Source: Lentzea sp. NEAU-D7 (GTDB lineage Bacteria > Actinomycetota > Actinomycetes > Mycobacteriales > Pseudonocardiaceae). Taken from it: a stretch of 64,000 nt of DNA. Each line of letters begins with the position of its first letter. Positions within the stretch are counted from its first letter, which is position 1. The DNA is taken from assembly GCF_026242055.1 (NCBI RefSeq), contig NZ_JAPJDL010000001.1, positions 310,001-374,000 of the forward strand, given 5' to 3'. Shown piece after piece: positions 8,396 to 18,268 of this stretch. The notes below the pieces were generated by a model. It did not search any database. It saw nothing but the letters and a program-made list of their open reading frames with translations, and was not told the DNA's origin. Position numbers and translations under genes: made by a program.

Positions 8396-9067
8396 GCCCG
8401 TTCCGAGATTGTCCACTTGGGACTTTTGTCAGGGCTGGAGCCAGGAGATCGCGTGACTGAGCGCGTTCCGCAGAAGCAGGGGGTTCGAGCCGCCGAGCGA
8501 CAGCGCGGACAGCAGCCAGCGGCACGCGGCCACCAAGTCGGTCTACGAGCCCGACAACGGCAGGCAGGAGAGACCTCGCGCCTGAGCGCGTTCCGCAGAC
8601 GCCGGGTTTTCGAGCCGTCGAGCGACAGCGGGGGCAGCCGCCAGCGGTACGCGGCCACCGAGTCGGTCTACGGACTCGACAACGACAGACAGGAGAGACT
8701 CACCGCCGGGTGGTAAGCCGCCTTCAGCGGCCCTTACGACTCCTTGTGGCATCAGGGCAGGCGGAGGCAGGAGTGCCTCGTGGCTGAGCGCGTTCCGCAG
8801 ACGCAGGGGGTTCGAGCCGTCGAGCGACAGCGCGGACAGCAGCCAGCGGCACGCGGCCACCGAGTCGGTCTACGGACTCGACAACGACAGACAGGAGAGA
8901 CTCACCGCCGGGTGGTGAGCCGCCTTCCAACGCCATCCACTTCGGACATACCGCAGCCTCAGGGCCGCAGGAGCCAGGAGACCTCGTGACTGAGCGCGTT
9001 CCGCAGACGCAGGGGGTTCGAGCCGTCGAGCGACAGCGCGGGCAGCTGCGAGCGGTACGCGGCCACC
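8339..9067. repeat. Chimeric tandem repeat of two convergent gene tails (4 units)
   Basis: There are four consecutive units: 8339-8534 (196 bp), 8535-8659 (125 bp, internally deleted), 8660-8861 (202 bp) and 8862-9067 (206 bp). Each begins with the 3' tail of the GGT gene (GTCGGTCTACG...GGTGAGCC) and continues with a short spacer. It ends with the 3' tail of the PIG-L gene in reverse (GACTGAGCGCGTTCCGCAGA...GCGGCCACC). The first unit begins inside the intact GGT gene and the last ends inside the intact PIG-L gene. This is the geometry expected from head-to-tail duplication across a convergent junction, leaving both genes whole. The breakpoint carries shared ACGCGG. The area between the genes (8396-8958) has no other gene. 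Confidence 0.85.
8411..8424 (+). repeat. 14-nt element, inverted copy of 1281-1294
   Basis: GTCCACTTGGGACT lies in the spacer just beyond the GGT stop. It is the exact reverse complement of 1281-1294 and, with it, brackets the seven-gene operon. The overlapping TTGTCCACT (8409-8417) is one mismatch from a Streptomyces-type DnaA box. Confidence 0.6.
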
Positions 9068-9693
9068 GCCTTCTCCTTGAGGGCACGGGCCTGCGGCGGC
9101 AGCGCGTTCACCTCCCGGACCATCCGGTCCGGGTCCAGGCCGCGGTAGCTCAGCTCTCCGTCGAGCCAGGCGTCGACGTCCAGGTACGGGTCGGGTTCCG
9201 CACCGGTCACCCAGCACGGCCAGCCGTGCCAGAGTGCATAGGGGATGTCGGCGTAGAGGTGGACCTCAGGGCGTTCCGGCAAGGCCCGCACCGCCGTGAG
9301 CGCGGCGTCGCGGGCGGCGAGGTGGTCGGTGTGGCCGCCGATCCCGGCAGGGATCCAGACCTCGTCCGCGTGCTCGAACACCTCGCCAATGCGCGCGGAC
9401 AGTCGTTCGGCGTCCACCGGGCCGGACCGGTACTGCTCCTCCAGCTCGTCGAGGCGCACCGTGTCGCAGCCGAGGACTCCGCGTGCCTCGTCGTCCTCGG
9501 CCAGCCGGTCGAGCTGCCGCTGCCGGGGCGACTCCGCGCGGGTGAGGCGGTCCCAGTACGTGGGCGGGATCCCGTCGGGCGGCATGCCGGTGAAGACCGT
9601 CACCAGCGTGGTTCCCGGGCGCATCAGCCTGGCCGACGCCGAGAGGACGGCGTCGTCGAGGTGCGCGGACAACACGAATGCTTTGTGTTCCAT
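8959..9693 (-). CDS. PIG-L/LmbE-family deacetylase
   Basis: The protein has 244 residues. It carries the PIG-L metal site AHLDDAVLS (A-H-P-D-D with Leu for Pro) and, further on, GGHTDHLAARD, which supplies the third zinc-binding histidine. The family removes N-acetyl groups from sugar amines: MshB in mycothiol synthesis and N-acetylglucosaminyl deacetylases of antibiotic pathways. The length and sequence do not identify this as MshB itself. It lies 33 bp downstream of a nucleotidyltransferase on the same strand. The last 109 bp, coding for the C-terminus LSLDGSNPLRLRNALSHEVS, recur three times beyond the stop as part of the tandem repeat. Confidence 0.8.
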   Translation of the reverse strand: MEHKAFVLSAHLDDAVLSASARLMRPGTTLVTVFTGMPPDGIPPTYWDRLTRAESPRQRQLDRLAEDDEARGVLGCDTVRLDELEEQYRSGPVDAERLSARIGEVFEHADEVWIPAGIGGHTDHLAARDAALTAVRALPERPEVHLYADIPYALWHGWPCWVTGAEPDPYLDVDAWLDGELSYRGLDPDRMVREVNALPPQARALKEKAVAAYRSQLPALSLDGSNPLRLRNALSHEVSWLLRP

Positions 9694-9726
9694 GGCCTTC
9701 CCACGGTAGTGGTGCTTGTCGGCGGT

Positions 9727-10566
9727 TCACACACCTGCGAGCACGTCGTCGTGCAGTGCGGACAACTGTTCCAAGGCCGAGACCAGGTCCTGCGGCGAGT
9801 GCGTCACGGCCGTCAGCGCGTCCGCGACCCGCTCGGCGTATCCCGCGGGCGCCGACGCGAATCCGGACACCAGGGCGACCGAGCCCTTCTCGTTGGTGAG
9901 GTACCTCCGTTCGGCGGCGAAGACGACCTGCGTCAGGCACGAGACGGTCCGGAACGCACAGCCCGTCACGTACGCGACGTCGCCGCGCTCGGCCGCGGAC
10001 TTCGCGGTGGACAACGAGAAGCCCGCCTCCCAGCCGAACCTCTCGACCACCGCGGTGCGCAACCGCTCGGGGTACGGGTCGACCAGGCCGCGCAGCTCGG
10101 CCAGCACGCCGTCCGGGTCGTGGAACGGCACGTTCTGGAACACCTCCCCCGCGTAGATCGCGGTGCAGAAGCCGTGCGGATGACCGGGCTGGTAATGGAT
10201 GTCGATCCGCCCGGCGGCGCAGTCGGCGAGCACCTGACGGGTCTTGGCGACGTCGCGCAGCAGGATGTCGACCTTCGTGCCCGCCATGCGCGACCACACG
10301 CCGCCGTTGATCCACGGCCCCCACTCGCCGTACCGGCCGAAGCCGTCCACGGCACCGCGGTCGTCCAGGTCCGCCACGACCCCGAGCAGGGTATCGAAGT
10401 CCGGGCGTCGGCCGGGCTCGTAGTACAGGCCCACGTCGACGTCCGAGTTCGCGCGGGCCGTACCCCTGGCGCGCGATCCGCCCAGTACCAGGCCGGCTGT
10501 TCCCGGCACCCCCGCGAGACCGTCGCGGATCCGGTCCAGAACACGCCGCAGGTCGGCGTCGTCCAT
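9727..10566 (-). CDS. Nucleotidyltransferase-fold protein
   Basis: This 279-residue protein contains GGSRARGTARANSDVDVGLYY, the G-S-x-x-x-G...S-D-x-D signature of the DNA-polymerase-beta-like nucleotidyltransferases. The third acidic residue lies in KVDILLRD. Relatives include aminoglycoside nucleotidyltransferases and many uncharacterised actinomycete proteins. A C-terminal helical domain follows. ATG 10566 was chosen as start; GTG 6 bp upstream is an alternative. No resistance role can be claimed from sequence alone. Confidence 0.7.
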   Translation of the reverse strand: MDDADLRRVLDRIRDGLAGVPGTAGLVLGGSRARGTARANSDVDVGLYYEPGRRPDFDTLLGVVADLDDRGAVDGFGRYGEWGPWINGGVWSRMAGTKVDILLRDVAKTRQVLADCAAGRIDIHYQPGHPHGFCTAIYAGEVFQNVPFHDPDGVLAELRGLVDPYPERLRTAVVERFGWEAGFSLSTAKSAAERGDVAYVTGCAFRTVSCLTQVVFAAERRYLTNEKGSVALVSGFASAPAGYAERVADALTAVTHSPQDLVSALEQLSALHDDVLAGV

Positions 10567-10692
10567 GCACACCCCCCAGGTTGCATATGGGACGAGGCTA
10601 CTCCGAACCTGTGACACGCTTTTCCGGCTGGACCGATGAGTTCCCGCGTCCGCCGCGGTCCACCCGTCGACCCAGGAACGGAAGGAAGCCCC

Positions 10693-11337
10693 ATGACCCA
10701 GCTGGTGAAGGTCCAGAACTTCGTAGTGTCGAGCGACGGGTTCGGTGCCGGCGAGGACCAGACCCTCGAACGGCCGTTCGGCCACGCTGATCCCGGCACG
10801 ATGTTCGCGTGGGCCGGTGCCACCGCGAGCTGGCCCAACCGCACCGAACCCGGTGGCAGCCGCGGCCTCGACGACCACCTCACCCGCGACTTCGGGCACA
10901 ACATCGGCGCGGAGATCATGGGCGCCCACAAGTTCAGCCCGCACCGCGGCCCGTGGCAGAACCACGACTGGCAGGGCTGGTGGGGCGACGAACCGCCGTT
11001 CCACACGCCGGTCTTCGTCCTGACCCACCACGAACGGCCGTCGTTCACCCTGTCCGACACGACGTTCCACTTCGTGAACGCGGACCCGGCCGACGTCCTC
11101 GCACTCGCGAAGGAGGCCGCGGAGGGCAAGGACGTCCGGATCGGCGGCGGTGCCACCACGATCCGGTCGTTCCTCGACGCCGACCTCGTCGACACCCTGC
11201 ACGTCGCGGTCGTCCCGGTCGAGCTCGGGCACGGCGTGCCGCTGTGGAAGTCGCCCGACGAGCTGCTCGACCGGTTCCACCTCGACGTCGTGCCCAGCCC
11301 GAGCGGCGTCACCCACCACCTGTTCTGGCGGAAGTGA
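10693..11337 (+). CDS. RibD_C/DHFR-like reductase
   Basis: This 214-residue protein starts at ATG 10693 after GGAAGGAAG. It belongs to the dihydrofolate-reductase-like RibD C-terminal family: KVQNFVVSSDGF at the N-terminus, EIMGAHKFSP, PVFVLTHHERP, the NADPH-loop IGGGATTIRSFLDADLVD, and the final strand DTLHVAVVPVELG. Actinomycetes carry many such proteins of unknown substrate; a few reduce flavin or pteridine precursors. It is divergent from the nucleotidyltransferase gene (126 bp between starts). The nearby GTP cyclohydrolase II makes a RibD-like chemical connection imaginable, but there is no operon link. Confidence 0.75.
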   Translation: MTQLVKVQNFVVSSDGFGAGEDQTLERPFGHADPGTMFAWAGATASWPNRTEPGGSRGLDDHLTRDFGHNIGAEIMGAHKFSPHRGPWQNHDWQGWWGDEPPFHTPVFVLTHHERPSFTLSDTTFHFVNADPADVLALAKEAAEGKDVRIGGGATTIRSFLDADLVDTLHVAVVPVELGHGVPLWKSPDELLDRFHLDVVPSPSGVTHHLFWRK

Positions 11338-11366
11338 TCCCCAGGCCACCAGGGCCCCAGGTTTTC

Positions 11367-11387
11367 GAAACTTGTTTCGAAACTTTC
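11367..11387. promoter_or_regulatory. Paired GAAAC..GTTTC / GAAA-N-TTTC operator-like sites
   Basis: GAAACTTGTTTC (11367-11378) is immediately followed by GAAACTTTC (11379-11387). GAAA-N-TTTC and CGAA-N-TTCG motifs are known operator forms upstream of actinomycete xylan-degradation genes (BxlR-type control). They lie about 190 bp before the predicted promoter, so direct repression would need looping or a second promoter. Confidence 0.4.
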
Positions 11388-11442
11388 ACACAATTACGCG
11401 CGAAACCTCGTGCAGAACGTGCGAAATCACGCCGAATTCGGC

Positions 11443-11480
11443 CCCGTCGAACACGCGGTCCCACCTGCGCGTTCGACGGG
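11443..11480. promoter_or_regulatory. 10-bp perfect inverted repeat
   Basis: CCCGTCGAAC (11443-11452) and GTTCGACGGG (11471-11480) are perfect complements separated by 18 nt. The repeat could be a regulator-binding site or a weak hairpin terminator for the upstream reductase gene. The half-site GTTCGAC matches the StrR half-site, but its orientation and spacing differ. Confidence 0.4.
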
Positions 11481-11513
11481 CATTCGAAAAGACGGCACTC
11501 TTCCCGAGGATGA

Positions 11514-13031
<1,518 letters not shown>

Positions 13032-13051
13032 CGACGGCTCCGGAGAACGCG

Positions 13052-13086
13052 CCGGCACGGGCCCATCGCGAGCGGGCCCGTGCCGG
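13052..13086. terminator. Bidirectional terminator between xylanase and photolyase genes
   Basis: CCGGCACGGGCCC (13052-13064) pairs perfectly with GGGCCCGTGCCGG (13074-13086) across a 9-nt loop. It lies between two convergent stop codons. Confidence 0.85.
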
Positions 13087-13111
13087 TCGCCTTTCCAGGC
13101 AGGCAGGCCGT

Positions 13112-14461
13112 TCAGGACTTCTTCCGGGAACGCGCCGCGGCGAACCTGTCCGCCGCTTCGCGCAGGTCCACGACGGGCGGCGGGTAGTCGAGCGCCTTGC
13201 GTTCCTCGTCGGGCAGCGTCCACGGCTCGTGGACGTGCTTCGGGGCCAGCGCGGCCAGTTCGGGCAGGTAGCGCCGGACGTAGGTGCCGTCCGGGTCGTA
13301 CCGGTGAGCCTGAGCCAACGGGTTGTGCACGCGGTTCGGGCGGGTGTCGGTGCCCGTGCCGGCCACCCACTGCCAGTTCATCTGGTTGTTCGCCAGGTCG
13401 CAGTCCACCAGCAGGTCGACGAAGTGCTGGGCACCCAGCCGCCAGTCCAGGTACAGGGTCTTGCACAGGAAGCTCGCCGCGATCAGGCGGGCCCGGTTGT
13501 GCATCCAGCCCTCCTGGACGAGCTGGCGCATCGCCGCGTCCACGATCGGATAGCCGGTGCGGCCGTCCCGCCACGCCGCGAAGTCGCGGTCCGAGCGCCT
13601 CCAGCGGTCGTGCCGGGTGCGGTAGTCCCTGGTGGCCGACTCGGGGCGGGCGGCCAGCACCTGGTGGTGGAAGTCGCGCCACGCGAGCTGGCGGGTGTAC
13701 GCGCGGGCACCTTCGGACGCGGTGCCGGCGCGGTCCAGCAGCTCGGTCACCGACACCGTGCCGAAGTGCAGGTGCGGTGACAGGTGCGAGGTGGCGTCGT
13801 CGGCCAGTGCGTCGTGCAGGTCGGCGTAGTCGTCCACGCCGGTGCGCACCCACTTCGCCATCAGCTCTCGACCGGTGGTCTCGCCGCCTGCGGCCAGGTC
13901 CGGCGACGGGGTGCCGTCGTGGAGCCTGCCTGGTGGCTCACCGCTGATCTCGGGCACGGTCAGCCGCCGCGGCGCGCGCAGGACACCGCGGCGGTGCACG
14001 GTCTCCCACTTGCGGAAGTACGGGGTGAACACCGCGAAGTGGTCGCCACCGCCGGACGGGGTGAGGGACAGCGGCGGCACGGCGTTGATCGACGCGTCGT
14101 GCACGTGCAGGTCCACGCCCAGCGCCTCCAGGGCCTCCTCCCGGCGGCGGGCGTACCTGCTGACGTCGGCGGCGACGTGGATCTCGGTGACGTCGTGGTC
14201 CCGGACGACCCTGGCGACCTCGTCGGCGAGTTTTCCCTTGCGCACCACAAGTTTGTCGCCGCACGCCCGCAGCGACCGGTCCAGGTCGGCCAGGCAGTCG
14301 GACAGGAACGCGGCGCGGTTGGCGTTGAAGAACGCCGACGTGACGATCGCGTCGTCGAGCACGAACAGCGGGACGCACCGGTCCGCCGCGGCCGCGGCGT
14401 GCAGCACCGGGTTGTCGTGGACCCGCAGGTCACGGGTGAAGAGGGCGATCGACGTCGTCAC
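13112..14461 (-). CDS. phr: Deoxyribodipyrimidine photolyase (cryptochrome/photolyase family)
   Basis: This 449-residue class I photolyase repairs cyclobutane pyrimidine dimers with light. The N-terminal antenna domain begins SIALFTRDLRVHDNPVLHAA. The C-terminal FAD domain contains TGYPIVDAAMRQL, EGWMHNRARL, DWRLGAQHF, NNQMNWQWVAGTG and RVHNPLAQAHRYDPDG, all diagnostic. GTG 14461 was taken as start because the conserved N-terminal strand begins there. A neighbouring plus-strand dehydrogenase-like gene diverges from it, an arrangement sometimes seen with light-stress genes. Confidence 0.9.
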   Translation of the reverse strand: MTTSIALFTRDLRVHDNPVLHAAAAADRCVPLFVLDDAIVTSAFFNANRAAFLSDCLADLDRSLRACGDKLVVRKGKLADEVARVVRDHDVTEIHVAADVSRYARRREEALEALGVDLHVHDASINAVPPLSLTPSGGGDHFAVFTPYFRKWETVHRRGVLRAPRRLTVPEISGEPPGRLHDGTPSPDLAAGGETTGRELMAKWVRTGVDDYADLHDALADDATSHLSPHLHFGTVSVTELLDRAGTASEGARAYTRQLAWRDFHHQVLAARPESATRDYRTRHDRWRRSDRDFAAWRDGRTGYPIVDAAMRQLVQEGWMHNRARLIAASFLCKTLYLDWRLGAQHFVDLLVDCDLANNQMNWQWVAGTGTDTRPNRVHNPLAQAHRYDPDGTYVRRYLPELAALAPKHVHEPWTLPDEERKALDYPPPVVDLREAADRFAAARSRKKS

Positions 14462-14551
14462 CGGTGAGCGATACCCGGCGCCCCGGTCCGGCAACCGCGA
14501 TGTCACGCGTTCGTGGACCGACGGTTGCGGCCGTCCGGAAACGGGCACGTC

Positions 14552-15952
14552 ATGCGGATGACGACCGACGAAGACGGGCAGCCGACGAGGTGCCTCGTGA
14601 TGGGCGCGACCGGGCACCTCGGGTCGCGCCTCGTGCCCGAGCTGCTCAGGCGCGGCCACCAGGTGGCCGTGCTGGTCCGCGACAGCGCGCAGGCGGCGCG
14701 GTTCGCCACCAGGGTGATGGTGCACACCGGTGACGCCACGGATCCGCACGCGGTCCGGGAAGCGCTGGCGGGCAACGACGTCGTGTACTTCCTCGTGCAC
14801 TCGCTGGACCGGCCGGACTTCGCGGGCGTCGACGCCAGGGCCGCCGCCGTGCTGGCCGGGGCCGCGGCGGACGCGGCGGTGCGGCAGATCGTCTACGTCG
14901 GCGGGCCGCGCCCCGACTCCCCCGGCCTGTCCGCGCACCTCGCCTCACGGGCCGAGGTCGGCGACGTCCTGGCCGCGGGAGCGGTGCCCGCGCTCGTGCT
15001 GCAGGCGTCGATGATCATCGGTGCCGGTTCGGCGAGCTTCGAGCTGTTGCGGTCGTCCGCGCGGCTCACGCCGTGGGTGCCGGTGCCGTCGTGGATGAAC
15101 AACACCAGCAGGCCGGTCGCGGTCGCGGACGTCGTGCACTTCCTGGTGGCCGCCGCGGACCTCCCGGAACCGGTCGGCGGCGTGTTCGACGTGCCCGGCC
15201 CGGAGCGCCTGAGCTACCTGGAGCTGGTGCAGCGGTGTGCGCGGGTGCTGCGGCTCCCGGTCCGGCTGCCGGTGCCCGCCCCCCTGTGGTCGCACAAGCT
15301 CGCCGCGCAGGTCGCCGGACTGGTGACCCCGGTGCGGGCGGCGGTCGCGGAACCGCTGTTCGCGTCGCTGGAGCACGACCTCGCGGCGGACGGCCCGCTC
15401 GTCACCGACGTGCTGCCCGCGCCGCCCGGCGGCATGACCAGCGTCGACAATGCCATCCGCGCCGCGACCACCCCGCAGGCCGAGAAGGACGGCGGCGAGG
15501 TGTTCACCGAGGAACGGACGGTGCTGACCGAGGCGTCACCGGAGGACGTGTGGCGCACCGTGAACGGGTTGGGCGGCAAGGACGGCTGGCACACCATCCC
15601 TCTCGTGTGGACGGTCCGGGGCGCGATCGACCACCTGCTCGGCGGCATCGGGCTGTACCGCGGCCGGGCACCCGAGGTCGGCGAAGGCGACGTGGTCGAC
15701 TTCTGGACCGTCCTGCACCGCGACGACGAGGCGAAGCAGCTGGTGCTGCGGGCGGACATGAAGATGCCCGGCCGCACGGTGCTCGACATGCGCGTCGACC
15801 GGGAGGGCGACCGCACGCGCTACCGGCAGAAGATCACGTTCACCGCCGACGGGCTGCTCGGCCAGCTGTACTGGGTGGCGCAGAAGCCTTTGCACGACGT
15901 CGTGTTCGCCACGATGGCGCGCGGGATCGTCCGGAAGGCCTCTGCGGCATGA
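14552..15952 (+). CDS. NAD(P)-binding SDR-like protein with DUF2867 domain
   Basis: This 466-residue two-domain protein has an atypical-SDR (NmrA-like) Rossmann domain with CLVMGATGHLGSRLVPELL as nucleotide-binding loop (residues about 15-300). A C-terminal SRPBCC/DUF2867 half (about 325-466: SPEDVWRTVNGLGG, VWTVRGAIDHLLGGIG, FATMARGIVRKA) follows. Proteins of this architecture are often found beside photolyase genes in actinobacteria; their substrate is unknown. ATG 14552 and ATG 14558 are both possible starts. The stop is 7 bp before the AIM24 gene. Confidence 0.75.
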   Translation: MRMTTDEDGQPTRCLVMGATGHLGSRLVPELLRRGHQVAVLVRDSAQAARFATRVMVHTGDATDPHAVREALAGNDVVYFLVHSLDRPDFAGVDARAAAVLAGAAADAAVRQIVYVGGPRPDSPGLSAHLASRAEVGDVLAAGAVPALVLQASMIIGAGSASFELLRSSARLTPWVPVPSWMNNTSRPVAVADVVHFLVAAADLPEPVGGVFDVPGPERLSYLELVQRCARVLRLPVRLPVPAPLWSHKLAAQVAGLVTPVRAAVAEPLFASLEHDLAADGPLVTDVLPAPPGGMTSVDNAIRAATTPQAEKDGGEVFTEERTVLTEASPEDVWRTVNGLGGKDGWHTIPLVWTVRGAIDHLLGGIGLYRGRAPEVGEGDVVDFWTVLHRDDEAKQLVLRADMKMPGRTVLDMRVDREGDRTRYRQKITFTADGLLGQLYWVAQKPLHDVVFATMARGIVRKASAA

Positions 15953-15959
15953 TCTGCCC

Positions 15960-16631
15960 ATGCGCAGCTCACTGTTCAACCACGAAGAGCGGGCCGTCGA
16001 GCCCGGGAGCTTCCAACTGCAGAACGAACGCATGCTCAAAGTGGACCTCACCGGCAGCGGTGGGTTCTTCTTCGCCAAGCAGGGATCGATGATCGCCTAC
16101 CAGGGTGACGTCGACTTCGCCTACGAGGGCAGCGGTGGTCTGGGCAAGCTGTTCAAGAAGGCCTTCACCGGTGAGGGCATGTCCCTGATGAAGGTGTCGG
16201 GCAGCGGCGACGTCTTCCTCGCCCAGGACGCCGACGAGATCTTCGTGCTGCACCTGGAGGACGAGGGCGTCACGGTCAACGGCAAGAACGTGCTCGCGTT
16301 CGACAGCTCGCTCAAGTGGGACATCAACCGCACCGAAGGCGCGTCGATGCTCAGCGGCGGCCTGTTCAACACCACGTTCACGGGCACCGGCGCACTGGCC
16401 GTCACCGCCTACGGCACGCCGGTCGTGCTGAACGTGGACCAGCCGACGTTCGTCGACATGCAGTCCGCCGTCCTGTGGTCCACCTCGCTGCAGTCCACGA
16501 TCCGCAAGACGGCCAAGCTCGGTGCCGTCATCGGCCGCGGCTCCGGGGAGGCGTACCAGCTCGCGTTGTCGGGTCAGGGCATCGTCGTGGTGCAGGCCTC
16601 GGAAGGCCACCCCGTCCCGACCGCGCAGTGA
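15960..16631 (+). CDS. AIM24-family protein
   Basis: The protein has 223 residues. It has the beta-rich AIM24/TIGR00266-like fold: glycine-rich repeats around MLKVDLTGSGGFFFAKQGSM, SGSGDVFLAQDADEIFVLHL, SLKWDINR and TGTGALAVTAYGTPVVLNV. The bacterial family has no established activity; the yeast member influences mitochondrial inner-membrane organisation. There is no signal peptide or membrane segment. It follows the SDR-DUF2867 gene by 7 bp, so they are probably co-transcribed, and ends at a strong terminator. Confidence 0.8.
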   Translation: MRSSLFNHEERAVEPGSFQLQNERMLKVDLTGSGGFFFAKQGSMIAYQGDVDFAYEGSGGLGKLFKKAFTGEGMSLMKVSGSGDVFLAQDADEIFVLHLEDEGVTVNGKNVLAFDSSLKWDINRTEGASMLSGGLFNTTFTGTGALAVTAYGTPVVLNVDQPTFVDMQSAVLWSTSLQSTIRKTAKLGAVIGRGSGEAYQLALSGQGIVVVQASEGHPVPTAQ

Positions 16632-16638
16632 TGCCGGG

Positions 16639-16673
16639 GCGAGCGCGGCCGGGACGTTCCCGGCCGCGCTCGC
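16639..16673. terminator. Bidirectional terminator, AIM24/amidohydrolase junction
   Basis: GCGAGCGCGGCCGGGA (16639-16654) pairs perfectly with TCCCGGCCGCGCTCGC (16658-16673) across CGT. The 16-bp stem lies between convergent genes. Confidence 0.85.
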
Positions 16674-17729
16674 TCAGCGGACCCGGTCTCCGGCGATCCA
16701 GACGCCGGCGATGTTCCGCGTGGCGGTGAGGTCGCCGTCGATCAGGAGCAGGTCCGCGCGCATCCCGGCCGCTGCCGCCCCGCGGTCGCCGAGACCGAAC
16801 ACCTGCGCCGGCAACGTCGTCGCGCTCGCGAGCGCCTCGACCGGGGTCAGCCCGGCGGCGACCATGAGTTCGAGCTCGTGGTGCATCGACTCGCCGTGCT
16901 TCGGGGCGAACGGCGCTCCGGCCGCCGAGTTCGCGTCCGTCCCGGCCAGCAGCCGGATGCCGGCGTCGTGCAGCGCGGTCACCGTGTCGCGCGCGTGCTC
17001 GTAGCGGAAACCGGCGGCGGCGAACAGTGCCGCGGTGCCTTCCATCATCGTCAGCGTCGGCACCGACACCATCCCGATCTCCCGCATCCGAGCGATGGTC
17101 TCGTCGTCGAGGACGGCGTCGAGCGGCGCGTGCGTGCTGACGTCCACACCGGACTCGACGGCGACGCGGAACGCGCCGGTCGTGACGGCGTGCGCGACGA
17201 CGAGGAGGCCGTGTTCGTGGGCGGCCTGGACGAGGGCGTTCACGGTCGCCTGGTCCATGCCCTCGGGCGGCCCGGCCTCGGTGACGATCTTGACGTAGTC
17301 GGCGCCGTCGGCGACGCGCCGCTCGACGAACGCCCGCGCCTCGTCCGGGCCTGTCACGATCCCCTCCGCCGGGAAGCCCGGCATCCGCGCGTGGTGCCCG
17401 CCCCGCCCGACCGCCGGGATCGTGGCGCTCAGGATCTGCGCCACGCCCTTCTGCCGCCGCACCTCGCCGACGAACTCGAGCGGCCAGGCACCCATGTCCA
17501 GCCCCGTCGTGACGCCCCAGCGGGCGAGGTCCTCGAGATCGGCCCGGCCGCGCACGGTGTGCACGTGCGCGTCGATCAGACCCGGTGACAACACGCCTCC
17601 CGCCGCATCGACGACCGTGTCGGCCGCCGCGCCTTGGTCCTCGAAGATCGACTCCCCGAACACCACCCGCCGGGGTTCGCTCACCACCGAGCCGTCGAAC
17701 ACCCGGACGTTCTCGATCGCCGTCGTCAT
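16674..17729 (-). CDS. Metal-dependent amidohydrolase (imidazolonepropionase-like)
   Basis: The protein has 351 residues of the amidohydrolase superfamily. Metal ligands are visible as GLIDAHVHT (HxH), VKIVTEAG (bridging Lys region), VVAHAVTT, STHAPLD and the final LAGTDAN aspartate. The nearest groups are prolidase-like and imidazolonepropionase-like hydrolases of cyclic amides and peptides. ATG 17729 follows CGGGAGGCG (17732-17740); a longer frame back to 17792 lacks domain sequence. It is divergent from a MarR gene with only 61 bp between starts, so that regulator probably controls it. Confidence 0.8.
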   Translation of the reverse strand: MTTAIENVRVFDGSVVSEPRRVVFGESIFEDQGAAADTVVDAAGGVLSPGLIDAHVHTVRGRADLEDLARWGVTTGLDMGAWPLEFVGEVRRQKGVAQILSATIPAVGRGGHHARMPGFPAEGIVTGPDEARAFVERRVADGADYVKIVTEAGPPEGMDQATVNALVQAAHEHGLLVVAHAVTTGAFRVAVESGVDVSTHAPLDAVLDDETIARMREIGMVSVPTLTMMEGTAALFAAAGFRYEHARDTVTALHDAGIRLLAGTDANSAAGAPFAPKHGESMHHELELMVAAGLTPVEALASATTLPAQVFGLGDRGAAAAGMRADLLLIDGDLTATRNIAGVWIAGDRVR

Positions 17730-17790
17730 CGCGCCTCCCGATTTACCTTTTCCGAAAGCTATCACGACAGCGATCCGGTAGGGTCCGGGC

Positions 17791-18264
17791 ATGTCCTCAC
17801 CGCGCGAGGTGTCCTCGCTGTCCCTCGCTCAGCACGCCGTGAGGCTGCAGACGTTGCTGGAGCGCCACATCACCGAGGTGCTCAGGAAGCACGGACTCTC
17901 CCGCAGCGAACTCGACGTGCTGGGAGCCTTGGTCTCGTGCGGTGACGCCGGCGCACGCCCGCAGGAGCTGTCCTCACAGCTGCTGCTCACCACGGGAGGT
18001 ATCAGCAACATCCTCCGCAGGCTTCAGAACGACGGGCACATCACGCGCGAGGCGAACCGCACCGACGCCCGGAGCAACATCGTGCGCCTGACCGCGCGAG
18101 GACTCGACGCCGCACGCGAGGCCGGGACGGACGTCACCGAGGTGATCAGCCGGGTGCTCGGCCCCGTCGACCGATCCGTGATCGACACCGCCGCCGGAGT
18201 CCTGCACCAGGTTCTCGTCGCCCTCGACGAGGACTCGCCGGTGCACCGCGACCTCACCCGCTGA
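17791..18264 (+). CDS. MarR-family transcriptional regulator
   Basis: The protein has 157 residues with a central winged helix (RSELDVLGALVSCG, LSSQLLLTTGGISNILRRL, wing REANRTDARSNIVRLT). It lies head to head with the amidohydrolase gene. The shared 61-bp gap has a near-palindromic CTTTTCCGAAAG (about 17746-17757), a likely operator. Repression relieved by a substrate or product of the amidohydrolase is the obvious model (inference). Its stop is 4 bp from the stop of the convergent WYL gene. Confidence 0.85.
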   Translation: MSSPREVSSLSLAQHAVRLQTLLERHITEVLRKHGLSRSELDVLGALVSCGDAGARPQELSSQLLLTTGGISNILRRLQNDGHITREANRTDARSNIVRLTARGLDAAREAGTDVTEVISRVLGPVDRSVIDTAAGVLHQVLVALDEDSPVHRDLTR

Positions 18265-18268
18265 CCGG

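Noticed and set aside
8480..8500. tRNA-like GGTTCGAG T-loop sequence
   Set aside because: No cloverleaf or acceptor stem surrounds it. It is part of the PIG-L tail repeat.
8417..8716. Open frame of 99 residues after the GGT gene
   Set aside because: It is composed wholly of the repeated gene tails; its end copies the GGT C-terminus. Not an independent gene.
11443..11480. StrR binding site for the cluster regulator
   Set aside because: Half-sites GTTCGAC are present but point the opposite way and have 18 nt spacing instead of the known 11-nt arrangement. Kept only as an inverted repeat.
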